Below are positions 37,199-44,911 of a stretch of 58,199 bases of DNA, in pieces. Below the pieces are notes generated by a model, which did no database searches, was not told the DNA's origin, and worked only from the letters and a program-made list of their open reading frames with translations. Within the stretch, counting starts at the first letter, position 1; each line of letters begins with the position of its first letter. The position numbers and the translations under genes are program-made. The stretch is from assembly GCF_003003995.1 (NCBI RefSeq), contig NZ_PVWF01000016.1:1-58199 (forward strand). Direction: 5' to 3'. Source of the DNA: Pleurocapsa sp. CCALA 161. GTDB taxonomy: Bacteria > Cyanobacteriota > Cyanobacteriia > Cyanobacteriales > Xenococcaceae.

Positions 37199-37381
37199 AT
37201 GCTGATTCCAATTCTCATATTTGATGTTGCCCTAGTGGCATGGTCGTTGCACTTAATGCAATCAGCTTTGGAACGGCAAGAATTTTCTCTAATGCTCGCT
37301 GGAACTTTAGTCGGGGCATCCGCAGCAGCCATGTTGGTAGTTTATTTTATCATCAACAGTTGTTTAGGTCGTCTTGTTTAA
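37199..37381 (+). CDS. Small two-helix membrane protein, 60 aa
   Basis: I do not recognise the family. The product has two hydrophobic segments (LIPILIFDVALVAWSLHLM and the stretch MLAGTLVGASAAAMLVVYFI) joined by a short polar turn (QSALERQEFS), and probably spans the membrane twice. ATG 37199 follows an AT-rich leader without a clear Shine-Dalgarno sequence. It lies between hisF and tRNA-Ala on the same strand. The steady hydrophobic pattern and clean frame support a real gene. Confidence 0.55.
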   Translation: MLIPILIFDVALVAWSLHLMQSALERQEFSLMLAGTLVGASAAAMLVVYFIINSCLGRLV

Positions 37382-37434
37382 ATTTATCTACAGTGAGTCA
37401 GATAAATGAATTGTGATAATATTGTCTTGTTAAG

Positions 37435-37507
37435 GGGGCATTAGCTCAGTTGGTAGAGTGCTTGCATGGCATGCAAGATGTCAGCGGTTCGAATCCGCTA
37501 TGCTCCA
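37435..37507 (+). tRNA. tRNA-Ala (GGC)
   Basis: A 73-nt cloverleaf with acceptor GGGGCAT/ATGCTCC (one G-T pair), D-arm GCTCAGTTGGTAGAGT, anticodon stem CTTGC/GCAAG with loop ATGGCAT (anticodon GGC), T-arm AGCGGTTCGAATCCGCT and discriminator A. CCA is not encoded. Confidence 0.95.
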
Positions 37508-37571
37508 TCCTTGCCTTAAGGCTTACCATATAAACTTTTGGCAACTATAATAGCTCACTAAGCTATATGCC

Positions 37572-37610
37572 CAGTTTTAAGTTTAGTTATTGTGAGTTGG
37601 AAAAGGCGAT
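37572..37610 (+). repeat. 39-bp direct repeat, left copy
   Basis: 35 of 39 bases match 38345-38383. Both copies contain the core GAGTTGGAAAA followed by (A/G)GCGAT. The pair flanks the HAD phosphatase gene. Confidence 0.65.
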
Positions 37611-37655
37611 CGCTCTTATGACTATTATGAAAACAGTGTTAAATGACTTAAAAGT

Positions 37656-38258
37656 ATGAGCTTGTCTTCAATTGCTCCAATTCCACCTTACAAAGCATTA
37701 ATCTTTGACTGTGACGGTACTCTAGCCGATACATTGCCTGTTCACTTCCAAACATGGTCGGCAGCGCTACAAGCAGTAGGAGCAGACATTTCTAAAGATT
37801 GGTACTACAAATACTGTGGCACTTCTGCCGAGGAGATGCTCCAAATCCTTAAAAACTTATTTGGGTATCAATTTGATTCGGCATCAGTCATTGCTAAAAG
37901 ACAAAAGCACTATCAATCACTAATTAATACAGTAAAAGAAGTTCGAGCAGTTGCAGAAATTGTTCATAGTCATTACGGAAAAATGCCGATGGGGGTTGCT
38001 TCAGGTGGAGAAAGAATTGTACTTGAGGCGACACTTAACAATATCAGCTTACGCAAGTTTTTTGATGTTGTTGTGAGCATTGATGATGTGGAAAGAGGAA
38101 AACCTGAGCCAGATATATTCTTGCTTGCAGCTCAGAGATTGGGGGTTGCTCCTCAAGACTGTATTGTTTATGAAGATAGCGATGGAGGTTTAGAAGCAGC
38201 TCGTCGTGCAAGAATGCGATCAATTGATGTGCGTGTCCTGTTGCGACCTAAAATTTAA
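37656..38258 (+). CDS. HAD-superfamily sugar-phosphate phosphatase (YqaB-like)
   Basis: The 200-residue enzyme has HAD motif I FDCDGTLADT (Asp18, Asp20), motif II GVASGGE, motif III with the Lys in RGKPEPDIF and motif IV VYEDSDGG. The small helical cap and motif spacing place it with the beta-phosphoglucomutase/YqaB group, which dephosphorylates fructose-1-phosphate, 6-phosphogluconate or similar substrates; the exact one is not known. The gene is flanked by 39-bp direct repeats. No operon partner. Confidence 0.82.
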   Translation: MSLSSIAPIPPYKALIFDCDGTLADTLPVHFQTWSAALQAVGADISKDWYYKYCGTSAEEMLQILKNLFGYQFDSASVIAKRQKHYQSLINTVKEVRAVAEIVHSHYGKMPMGVASGGERIVLEATLNNISLRKFFDVVVSIDDVERGKPEPDIFLLAAQRLGVAPQDCIVYEDSDGGLEAARRARMRSIDVRVLLRPKI

Positions 38259-38311
38259 GAGACATAAGCAGTTCCAGATTGAGCGGCTAAATGTTAACGA
38301 TTTGTATAAGA

Positions 38312-38343
38312 GCGATTAGGCTTACGCCTAGCCTTCGGATCGC
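38312..38343. repeat. HIP1-type 32-bp repeat
   Basis: GCGATTAGGC at the left and CTTCGGATCGC at the right. It is related to the copy inserted in the kinase-like gene at 1061-1092. Confidence 0.6.
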
Positions 38344-38344
38344 T

Positions 38345-38383
38345 CAGTTTAAAGTTTAGTTGTTATGAGTTGGAAAAAGCGAT
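38345..38383 (+). repeat. 39-bp direct repeat, right copy
   Basis: Matches 37572-37610 at 35 of 39 positions, same orientation. Confidence 0.65.
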
Positions 38384-38563
38384 AACTTTGTTAAGCTTCG
38401 CTAGCGCGTATCTTAAGGAACAGTTTGAAGTTGGGCGATCGCGGCATCATAATATGGCGCATCAGCGGACGGAATCGAGATTTTGGAGGGGATACAAAAA
38501 CAGAAGGTGAATATAAAGAATCATTCGGGATAACATTCCACACAGGGGGATTATACAGAAAGT

Positions 38564-38590
38564 TTCCGTATAATAAATAGTTATACGGAA
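38564..38590. promoter_or_regulatory. Perfect 10-bp inverted repeat upstream of GNAT gene
   Basis: TTCCGTATAA (38564-38573), a 7-nt spacer, and TTATACGGAA (38581-38590), ending 28 bp before the GTG start. This could be a dimeric-repressor operator or a leader hairpin. Confidence 0.5.
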
Positions 38591-38618
38591 TTCTTTCATA
38601 AAGAGATGGAGTGAATTT

Positions 38619-39089
38619 GTGAGAATCAAACTCCGCACAGCAGGTTTAGATGACCTTACCTTCATCTATGCGATTCGTCGAGATTCCATTCTTGGAGTTC
38701 CATCTGAGGCTAGTTTAAGTGATCGTCAGGCTTGGGCAGACAAGCGATCACCTAATTACTACCAAGATCGCATTACTGCTGGTCATGTCGTTATTGCCAG
38801 TTTTGAAGAAGACAATATCGGTTGGGGGAGTAGTTCCGACGATTGTATTACTGGACTATACGTTTGCTCATCATGGTGTCGCAGAGGTATTGGTCGTATA
38901 ATTATGGACAGTCTTGAAATGGAAATCTTGAGACGTGGGTATACGTGCGCGAGACTAGGATCGAGTCCGGATGCTGTCAGCTTCTACACTAAGCTCGGTT
39001 ATGAATCAGTTGGATTTCTGGATGAAGATAGAGCAGTTCCAATGAAGAAACATCTTAGAATAACTGACTCTAAATCTACGGCTGTATAA
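38619..39089 (+). CDS. GNAT-family N-acetyltransferase
   Basis: The 156-residue protein has the GNAT acetyl-CoA motif in YVCSSWCRRGIGRIIMDSLE (the R-x-x-G-x-G/A loop) and the C-terminal FYTKLGYESVGF. It transfers an acetyl group to an unknown amine. Start GTG at 38619; the upstream palindrome ends 28 bp before it. Its stop codon (39087-39089) touches an attC-like hairpin (39085-39168), the arrangement of an integron gene cassette. Acetyltransferases are frequent cassette genes. Codons such as CCG, ACG and GCG appear more than in neighbouring genes (impression only), so acquisition is plausible. Confidence 0.85.
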   Translation: MRIKLRTAGLDDLTFIYAIRRDSILGVPSEASLSDRQAWADKRSPNYYQDRITAGHVVIASFEEDNIGWGSSSDDCITGLYVCSSWCRRGIGRIIMDSLEMEILRRGYTCARLGSSPDAVSFYTKLGYESVGFLDEDRAVPMKKHLRITDSKSTAV

Positions 39090-39168
39090 CAAGCCTGTTG
39101 CAACGGGCAGTTTGAGAATCTTGGTTACAGTTCAAGGTTGTCTGCCGCCGTTGAACAGGGTCGTTAAC
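39085..39168 (+). other. attC-like recombination site (integron cassette end)
   Basis: The left half reads TAAC, a spacer, CCTGTTGCAACG, then GGCAG. The right half reads CTGCC, GC, CGTTGAACAGG, a spacer, then GTTAAC. Folded, these give the R and L boxes of attC with a single unpaired base (G100 of 39100) in one L arm, and a variable loop of about 30 nt. The length (about 80 nt) fits attC sites. The terminal GTTAACA departs from the consensus GTTRRRY at one position. No integrase gene is in the window. Confidence 0.5.
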
Positions 39169-39210
39169 AATTACTTAAGCGATCGCCTGTACCTAAATTC
39201 AGATTTAAAT

Positions 39211-41316
39211 TTAAACCTGGTGATAAGGACTAGTTAGCTTGTCTAGTTGATTGACCAACAAACTGAGGAATAAGCCGACATCTGTGACTACACCGACTGA
39301 CTCTACTGACCCGCGATCGCTTAACTTGGTGACCACCGCAGGATTAATATCCACACAGACCATTTTTACGCCCGCAGGGGTCATATTCCCCACGCCGATA
39401 GAGTGCAGCATGGTAGATAACATCAGGATCATGTCTGTTCCTTCTAAAAGTTGGGCATATTCTGACTGAGCCTTAATTAGATCCATTTGGGTATCGGGTA
39501 AAGGGCCATCATCGCGAATTGAACCAGCTAGGGCAAAGGGAATATTATGCTTAACGCACTCATACATAATGCCGTGGGTAATTACTCCCGCGTTAACTGC
39601 TTGAGCAATACTGCCGTAACGTCGTACTGTATTGATTACTTTTAAATGGTGGCGGTGTCCCCCACGCACAGGAGTGCCTTTTTGCATATCCACACCCAGG
39701 GAAGTACCCATCAGAGATTGTTCTATGTCATGAACGGCGATCGCATTTCCCCCTAGTAAGCCTTGAACATAACCGTCCCGTATCAAGCGAGAAAGGTGTT
39801 TTGCGCCTCCTGTATGGATGACCACAGGGCCTGCTGTCACGACAACTTTGCCACCGCGATCGCGAATTTGGCGTAGTTCCCAAGCGATCTGCTCAACTAC
39901 TAATTCAACTCTCCTTTCACTAGATACCCCCGCACCCATGAAGCTAAATTCTTCTTTGGCTTTTAGTTCTCGATTGGACTTTTTCCGCACAGTACGAATC
40001 CCTTCTACGCCGACTACAACGCGATCGCCCTGCTTTAAATCCCTAAGAATGCGACATTCTGCTGTTACGCCATGGCTACCGTCACTAATGACAATTGCCC
40101 CATCCATGCGTTGCTTTTGGACTCGAATCCATTGACCACTAATCTTGACTTCGGTGGGATAGATATTGCTGACATAGAAGTCATCGGGGGCGACTCCATC
40201 GAGATCGCAGGTTTCCACGATCGCATTATCCACCTCCTGGTTAGCAGTAACCGCGCCCAGTTCAATCAACTGAGTCATGATTTTTTCCATCACTTCATGG
40301 TCAGGGGCTGATACGCGCACTTCTGCACTAGAGGTACTTTGTCTTTCTACACCCAGGTTAAAGTTCAAAACTTTAAAGCTACCGCCATTGTCTACTACCA
40401 GGTCTAGAGAACGATTCATAATCCCTGCATCCAAAAGATGTCCTTCCATGTGCAGTACACGGCTTTCTACGGGGGTACTGGCATGAACATCTGGCAATAC
40501 AGGCTCATTAATTCTCAGGGTGAGACATTTAGCTGCACCACCAGCTTTGAGAAATTCAGTGAGAGGAGTTTCAATTACTTCAAAGCCAACATCAGCTAAA
40601 CGTTGTTTAAGACTATCACTCGCCTTATTCATCACTACCGACTGCCCAACGTTGACAGAATTACAGGCAAAATTAATCGCATCTGTTTCGGCGATCGCAA
40701 TACGCTTCTCGGCTGGGACACGTCCTTCGATGATGTGATTGGAATAGGAGTCAAACGCCCCAGGATAGTAAAGTAGATAGCCTCCTGACAGCGGACAGAA
40801 ACAGGTGTCTAAATGGTAAAAGCGATCGTCAATTAAACGCAGGGATAAAACTTCAATATCTAACCACTTAGCTAGATAAGGATGAGAATCTAATTCAGAA
40901 CGGAAACCATAGCCCGCCCATAACCATCGTCCTTCACGGTCGAGTAATGCATCTCCTGCACCTTCAAAGGGTAAGTCTTGAGGTAGTTCAAAGACGTTAA
41001 AACCATTGTCTTCAAACCACTGTTTAAAATAGGGTTCTTCTCCCTGACGTTCGGGATGGTAAAAACGACTAAGAACTGCATTATCTCCTAATACCAACCC
41101 CGCATTGGCGGTAAATACCATATCGGGAACACCTGGTTGTCCTTGAACTAGATCTACCTGGGCAATGTCATTCAGGACAAAATTTAGTTTTGACCATTGT
41201 TCTACCGCCTTGTCACGGGAAGATTTATGAATATTGCCTTCCATCCAAGGATTGATCACGTAGTCTACATCGTAGTGATCGGGAGCGCACATTAAGATGC
41301 GAATTGGTTCAGTCAT
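39211..41316 (-). CDS. argZ: Arginine dihydrolase/ornithine-cyclodeaminase-type ArgZ (AgrE)
   Basis: The 701-residue cytoplasmic enzyme has an N-terminal guanidine-group hydrolase domain (1-280) and a C-terminal LOR/SDH (TIGR00300-type) domain. His168 and Cys264 are the catalytic pair, and Asn22 (INPWM) and Asn71 (FTANAG) are the residues which in ArgZ make the product ornithine plus CO2 and two ammonia instead of citrulline. The C-terminal half carries an NAD-binding region linked in AgrE to conversion of ornithine to proline. It drives arginine and cyanophycin breakdown. The start at 41316 gives the usual length. A methyltransferase gene ends 55 bp upstream. Confidence 0.93.
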   Translation of the reverse strand: MTEPIRILMCAPDHYDVDYVINPWMEGNIHKSSRDKAVEQWSKLNFVLNDIAQVDLVQGQPGVPDMVFTANAGLVLGDNAVLSRFYHPERQGEEPYFKQWFEDNGFNVFELPQDLPFEGAGDALLDREGRWLWAGYGFRSELDSHPYLAKWLDIEVLSLRLIDDRFYHLDTCFCPLSGGYLLYYPGAFDSYSNHIIEGRVPAEKRIAIAETDAINFACNSVNVGQSVVMNKASDSLKQRLADVGFEVIETPLTEFLKAGGAAKCLTLRINEPVLPDVHASTPVESRVLHMEGHLLDAGIMNRSLDLVVDNGGSFKVLNFNLGVERQSTSSAEVRVSAPDHEVMEKIMTQLIELGAVTANQEVDNAIVETCDLDGVAPDDFYVSNIYPTEVKISGQWIRVQKQRMDGAIVISDGSHGVTAECRILRDLKQGDRVVVGVEGIRTVRKKSNRELKAKEEFSFMGAGVSSERRVELVVEQIAWELRQIRDRGGKVVVTAGPVVIHTGGAKHLSRLIRDGYVQGLLGGNAIAVHDIEQSLMGTSLGVDMQKGTPVRGGHRHHLKVINTVRRYGSIAQAVNAGVITHGIMYECVKHNIPFALAGSIRDDGPLPDTQMDLIKAQSEYAQLLEGTDMILMLSTMLHSIGVGNMTPAGVKMVCVDINPAVVTKLSDRGSVESVGVVTDVGLFLSLLVNQLDKLTSPYHQV

Positions 41317-41370
41317 ATCGATTTTATGTGTGAGTAGGTAAAAAAGATCAAACAGTTTAAGAATTAAGCA

Positions 41371-42081
41371 TTAGCTACCAGTGTATTGAGCAATCCAACC
41401 CCCAAATAAGAAAGCATTGTAAAACTTGGCGATCTGACTAAATCCAGCAGCCTCTAGCAGTTCGATGATTCTGGCTTCGGTGACAAAGTGGATTGAGTTA
41501 CTAATAGAAGTCTGAAATTTGGCTTCTGCTTTGGTTCTAGTTTCATCATCTAACTGACTAAAATAAAGAACCTGCCAAGCTTTAGTAAATTGACTAAAGT
41601 AAGACGCTGATCGATCCCCATAAATATCGGCAAGGATAAATTTTGCGCCAGGCTTTAGACGTTGAGTAATGTCTTGTAATAGCTGTAATTTAGCTCCATC
41701 ATCAGTCAGAAAATGCATCACTAACATTAGGGTAGCTGCATCCATCGGTTCGGTTTCAGGTAAGCTATTTACATAACCCGTATGTAAATTAACTCGCTTT
41801 TGTAACCCTTGAGCAGTAAGTTCTGCTTGAGCGATCGCCATCATCTCTGAGGCAGGATCGACACCCGTTAAGAACCATTCTGGATTAGGCTTTGAGTAAT
41901 TAACCAACTCCATCCCCGTACCCGAACCAACAATCAACAGCCTTGCCGATTTACTGAGGCTAGTTTGTAATAAACTCTGTGTCATTCCATGGAGAGACTC
42001 ATAGCCTGGAATCGATTTACGGATATCAAGATCGTATTGACTAGCGCGCTCGCGATCAAATTCAATTTTTGCCTCTGTCAT
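41371..42081 (-). CDS. Class I SAM-dependent methyltransferase
   Basis: The 236-residue protein has a CmoA-like fold: motif I LLIVGSGTGMELVNY, the acidic GVDPASEMM, LMLVMHFLTD, and LKPGAKFILADIYG. It resembles CmoA/UbiE-type enzymes but is not clearly either; the substrate is unknown. It lies 54 bp upstream of argZ on the same strand, so the two may be cotranscribed, though no functional link is apparent. Confidence 0.8.
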   Translation of the reverse strand: MTEAKIEFDRERASQYDLDIRKSIPGYESLHGMTQSLLQTSLSKSARLLIVGSGTGMELVNYSKPNPEWFLTGVDPASEMMAIAQAELTAQGLQKRVNLHTGYVNSLPETEPMDAATLMLVMHFLTDDGAKLQLLQDITQRLKPGAKFILADIYGDRSASYFSQFTKAWQVLYFSQLDDETRTKAEAKFQTSISNSIHFVTEARIIELLEAAGFSQIAKFYNAFLFGGWIAQYTGS

Positions 42082-42223
42082 ATCTGTATCTTAGCCAAAA
42101 TCGATTGCACGTTGGACTCTATCAGACCTGAATTATCCTACTATGAAAAGCGTCTGCTTAATGTATCTTAAGTCTCAATCATGTTAAGCAATGGTGACAT
42201 CCAGCCGATCTCAACTAAGACTT

Positions 42224-42490
42224 TTAACTTTTGTTTTTAGGTGCTGTACGATGTTCACCAAAATATTTTTCACTACGATAACGCAGCCAAATTCTTAGCT
42301 GTTGGGGAATTTGCTCTTTTTGTTCTGGAGTCAAAGTATTGTAAAGGGCGATCGCTTTCTCTCTTTCCCCACGACAAGCAGCATTATTATGAGCATCCCA
42401 GTAACTCCTCGCTACTCGAATACGCCGACATACTTCCTTAACTAATGCTTTGCCCTTTAATTCTTTATTTTTATTTTTCTTAGCAACCAT
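42224..42490 (-). CDS. Small basic hypothetical protein, 88 aa
   Basis: I do not recognise the family. The product is soluble, strongly basic and helical, with Lys-rich ends (MVAKKNKNKELKGK and TAPKNKS) and a central region with Trp, His and Arg (SYWDAHNNAACRGEREKA; LRIWLRYRSEKYFGEH). Binding to nucleic acid is possible but unproven. ATG 42490 is not preceded by an obvious Shine-Dalgarno sequence. Confidence 0.6.
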   Translation of the reverse strand: MVAKKNKNKELKGKALVKEVCRRIRVARSYWDAHNNAACRGEREKAIALYNTLTPEQKEQIPQQLRIWLRYRSEKYFGEHRTAPKNKS

Positions 42491-42548
42491 TATTTAGTTT
42501 CAAGGCAACTTAAGGCTATTCGGATAATGTAGATTTGATCTATTGCTA

Positions 42549-42622
42549 TGGGGAAGTAGGGAATTAGGGAGGTAGGGAGATCATATGATTATTGCCCCAA
42601 GTCCCCAAGTCCACAAATCCCC
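42549..42622. repeat. Short G-rich and C-rich tandem repeats
   Basis: GGGAAGTAGGGAATTAGGGA and related units (about 42549-42575) are followed by CCCCAAGT twice and similar units (about 42596-42622). These are STRR-like repeats in the 3' region of dusA. Confidence 0.5.
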
Positions 42623-42628
42623 AATCTT

Positions 42629-43621
42629 CTAGCGATAAACTTGAGCTAATGCAGCACTAATAACCAAAGAATCGGCACCTGATAAACAAGCCTTCTCGGT
42701 AATATAGCGTTTCCAGGCTTTTGTACCTGGCTGTTCGGCAAATAGCTGTAACATATGACGAGTAATCGAATTAAGTCTTATTCCCTTGCCCAGCCAATAG
42801 TCGATATAGGGTAACATCCCTTCAACAATTTCTGCTCGAGATTTGACGATCGCATCCTCGCCAAATATATCTCGATCTACCGTAGCAAAAAGATAAGGGC
42901 GATCGTAAGCAGCACGCCCAATCATGACCGCATCTACCGATTTCAAGTGCGCTTGAGTTTGCTCAATGTTAGTAATCCCACCATTAATTTCGATCCAGAG
43001 ATGAGGAAAATCTTGCTTCAGACGATAGATATCTTCATAACGTAATGGGGGGACATCTCGGTTTTCCTTGGGACTCAAACCCTGTAGCCAAGCTTTACGA
43101 GCATGAACGCTAAAGTTAGTACAGCCAGCCTCAGACACAATCCGCACAAAGTTAACCATGTCTTCATAGCGATCGCATTCATCTACGCCAATCCGATGTT
43201 TAACCGTCACAGGAATACTAACCGCCTGCTGCATCGCCTCAACTGCTGTAGCAACTAATTCTGGTTGGGTCATTAAACAAGCGCCAAAATTACCGTTTTG
43301 CACTCTAGGGCTAGGGCAACCAACATTGAGATTTATGCCATCATAGCCCCAATCTGCGCCAATTTTGGCACATTCTGCTAACAAAGTGGGATTATCCCCC
43401 CCAATCTGCAACACTAAAGGTTTTTCTACGGCAGAAAAGTCTAGTAGCTTAGGGCGATCCCCGTGTAGAATTGCTTGAGCAGTAATCATCTCGGTATAGA
43501 GTAGAGTACGTCGAGTAATTTGGCGCACAAAGTAACGATAATGGCGATCGGTGCGATCCATCATCGGTGCAATACTTAGAGGTAAATTAATTTTGGTTTG
43601 ATTATTTCGGCTACTGTTCAT
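42629..43621 (-). CDS. dusA: tRNA-dihydrouridine(20/20a) synthase DusA
   Basis: The 330-residue FMN-dependent TIM-barrel enzyme reduces uridine in the D-loop of tRNA. It shows SIAPMMDRTDRHYRY at the N terminus (the DusA-type sequence), NVGCPSPRVQNGNFGACLM with the likely catalytic Cys115, VKHRIGVDE, and the FMN-phosphate motif VDAVMIGRAAYDRPYLFA. Length and order are normal. The gene begins 55 bp downstream of a methyltransferase gene on the same strand. Confidence 0.93.
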   Translation of the reverse strand: MNSSRNNQTKINLPLSIAPMMDRTDRHYRYFVRQITRRTLLYTEMITAQAILHGDRPKLLDFSAVEKPLVLQIGGDNPTLLAECAKIGADWGYDGINLNVGCPSPRVQNGNFGACLMTQPELVATAVEAMQQAVSIPVTVKHRIGVDECDRYEDMVNFVRIVSEAGCTNFSVHARKAWLQGLSPKENRDVPPLRYEDIYRLKQDFPHLWIEINGGITNIEQTQAHLKSVDAVMIGRAAYDRPYLFATVDRDIFGEDAIVKSRAEIVEGMLPYIDYWLGKGIRLNSITRHMLQLFAEQPGTKAWKRYITEKACLSGADSLVISAALAQVYR

Positions 43622-43676
43622 TGAGTAATTATGCTAAAAGCTTATAGCTATAAGATCGGCGATCGCTTCTAGAGCA

Positions 43677-44522
43677 TCAATGATCTATATATCTATTATT
43701 GGTCTTTTTCATCACGCTAATAATGTGTGTCCCGCTATCCAAACAGCCATCTTCAGCACAAAAATCTAGCTCCCACCTAAGAAAGTTCGCCCATGCATCG
43801 GTAGTTAACATTTCCTCTAGCAATTCATGACGATTAAGACTCAAATAATTAGAAGCTGACATCGCCATAATTTCGCATTGATGGCTTTGGCATAATTGCT
43901 TTAACTCTTTTGCCCGATACATTTTAAGCTGATGTCCATTATTAGTGCTTCCATTAAGAAAGCCATTAGTATTCACTCGATCGACAAGTCGCGTAAAATT
44001 GGGGATTTCTGTTATGGCTTCAAATTTTGCTTGAGTTGTGCCAATCAAAGACATCACGCTGAGTAATAAATAGCCTTCAGGTTTTAATACTCGTAGCATT
44101 TCATTTAGAGCAATATTAGCTTGTTCCAAAACGTAGCTTAATGCACCGCCATAACAAACGACGACATCAAAGGTTGCTGCTTCAAACATGCTTAGGTCAA
44201 TAATATCAAGCTGTACGCGCGAACTTACCGATGTTTCACTCTGATATTCCACAGCATATTTCTGGTTGAGTTTAAGCTGTTCAAAAGATATATCCCCAAC
44301 CGTAATCAATGCACCTAGTTTGGCAAGTTCAATCGTAAATCGACCTGCACCTGCACCGACTTCCAACACCGAATCGCTTGTTTTGACGTACTTTTGCAGA
44401 TAATGCTGGTGAATGTGAAATGAAACTAGTGCAGCAGGACTTTTGCTAAGTCGATCCCACTCTTGTTCGCCATAAGAATCGTAAAAAGCTGCAACTTGCA
44501 CTGGATTATATTTCACAATCAA
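43677..44522 (-). CDS. Class I SAM-dependent methyltransferase
   Basis: The 281-residue protein has an N-terminal region NPVQVAAFYDSYGEQEWDRL, then the methyltransferase core with motif I VLEVGAGAGRFTIELAKLG, the acidic residue in ITVGDISFEQLKL, DVVVCYGGALSYV and LRVLKPEGYLLLSV. The family resembles Methyltransf_11/25; the substrate is unknown. ATG 44522 fits the domain start. A structured non-coding region of 389 bp lies upstream. Confidence 0.8.
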   Translation of the reverse strand: MIVKYNPVQVAAFYDSYGEQEWDRLSKSPAALVSFHIHQHYLQKYVKTSDSVLEVGAGAGRFTIELAKLGALITVGDISFEQLKLNQKYAVEYQSETSVSSRVQLDIIDLSMFEAATFDVVVCYGGALSYVLEQANIALNEMLRVLKPEGYLLLSVMSLIGTTQAKFEAITEIPNFTRLVDRVNTNGFLNGSTNNGHQLKMYRAKELKQLCQSHQCEIMAMSASNYLSLNRHELLEEMLTTDAWANFLRWELDFCAEDGCLDSGTHIISVMKKTNNRYIDH

Positions 44523-44646
44523 TCAAGATAATTTTGTTTGATATCGCCATTTCCAATCAAAACCTATCACAATTTATTAGTGATTAAAAACCGCGATCGC
44601 AATTTCATAAGTAGTTCTATTGCAAAAAATTGCAAAAAATAGTGAG

Positions 44647-44697
44647 AAGACCTGCTTTTGGGGTTCTGTCCGTGTTTCGATCCCAAAAGCAGGTCTT
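44647..44697. repeat. 16-bp perfect inverted repeat
   Basis: AAGACCTGCTTTTGGG (44647-44662) and CCCAAAAGCAGGTCTT (44682-44697) around a 19-nt loop. No U-tract on either strand. It may be a terminator, a palindromic genomic repeat or a small RNA hairpin. Confidence 0.7.
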
Positions 44698-44799
44698 TAT
44701 AAAGTTCACTCCTCACCACATTTAAAATTCTTACCTATTAGCCCAATAAACTCTCTTAGAGGTGTAACAGTTTAATGATTGTCACTGCATATTTAGCAA

Positions 44800-44859
44800 T
44801 GAGCAATTAATTAATTTTTTATTTACAATCCTCTTCTTTCAAAAAGAGGTAATTGCTCA
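44800..44859 (-). terminator. Nested inverted repeats downstream of argD
   Basis: Outer arms TGAGCAATTA (44800-44809) and TAATTGCTCA (44850-44859) enclose an inner CCTCTT/AAGAGG stem (44830-44849). They lie 53 bp after the argD stop and can form one long interrupted hairpin. A T-rich run lies within the outer loop. Confidence 0.5.
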
Positions 44860-44911
44860 CTGTTGACTGTTGAATGACCAAAAGTTTAGCTGTCAGTGCA
44901 AGGTACTAATA

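Larger units (their letters stand above)
38259..38618. other. Repeat-rich intergenic region between HAD and GNAT genes
   Basis: The 360 bp hold no gene. They contain a HIP1-type repeat (38312-38343), the right copy of the 39-bp direct repeat (38345-38383), a GCTTCGCTAGCGCG element (about 38395) related to one near 57200, a HIP1 site (about 38436), and a perfect 10-bp inverted repeat (38564-38590) just before the GNAT start. Confidence 0.6.
44523..44911. other. Structured intergenic region between argD and a methyltransferase gene
   Basis: The 389 bp hold no gene. Two inverted-repeat structures are present, at 44647-44697 and 44800-44859, both downstream of the leftward argD. A short direct repeat (TTGCAAAAAA twice, about 44619-44640) precedes the first. 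Confidence 0.6.

Noticed and set aside
38259-38330. A second attC-like site upstream of the GNAT gene (GTTAAC at 38293)
   Set aside because: No complementary left half could be found before it, so it lacks the hairpin needed.
39818-40135. 105-codon and neighbouring frames opposite argZ
   Set aside because: Low-complexity Thr/Ser/Pro-rich translations typical of antisense frames in a long conserved gene.
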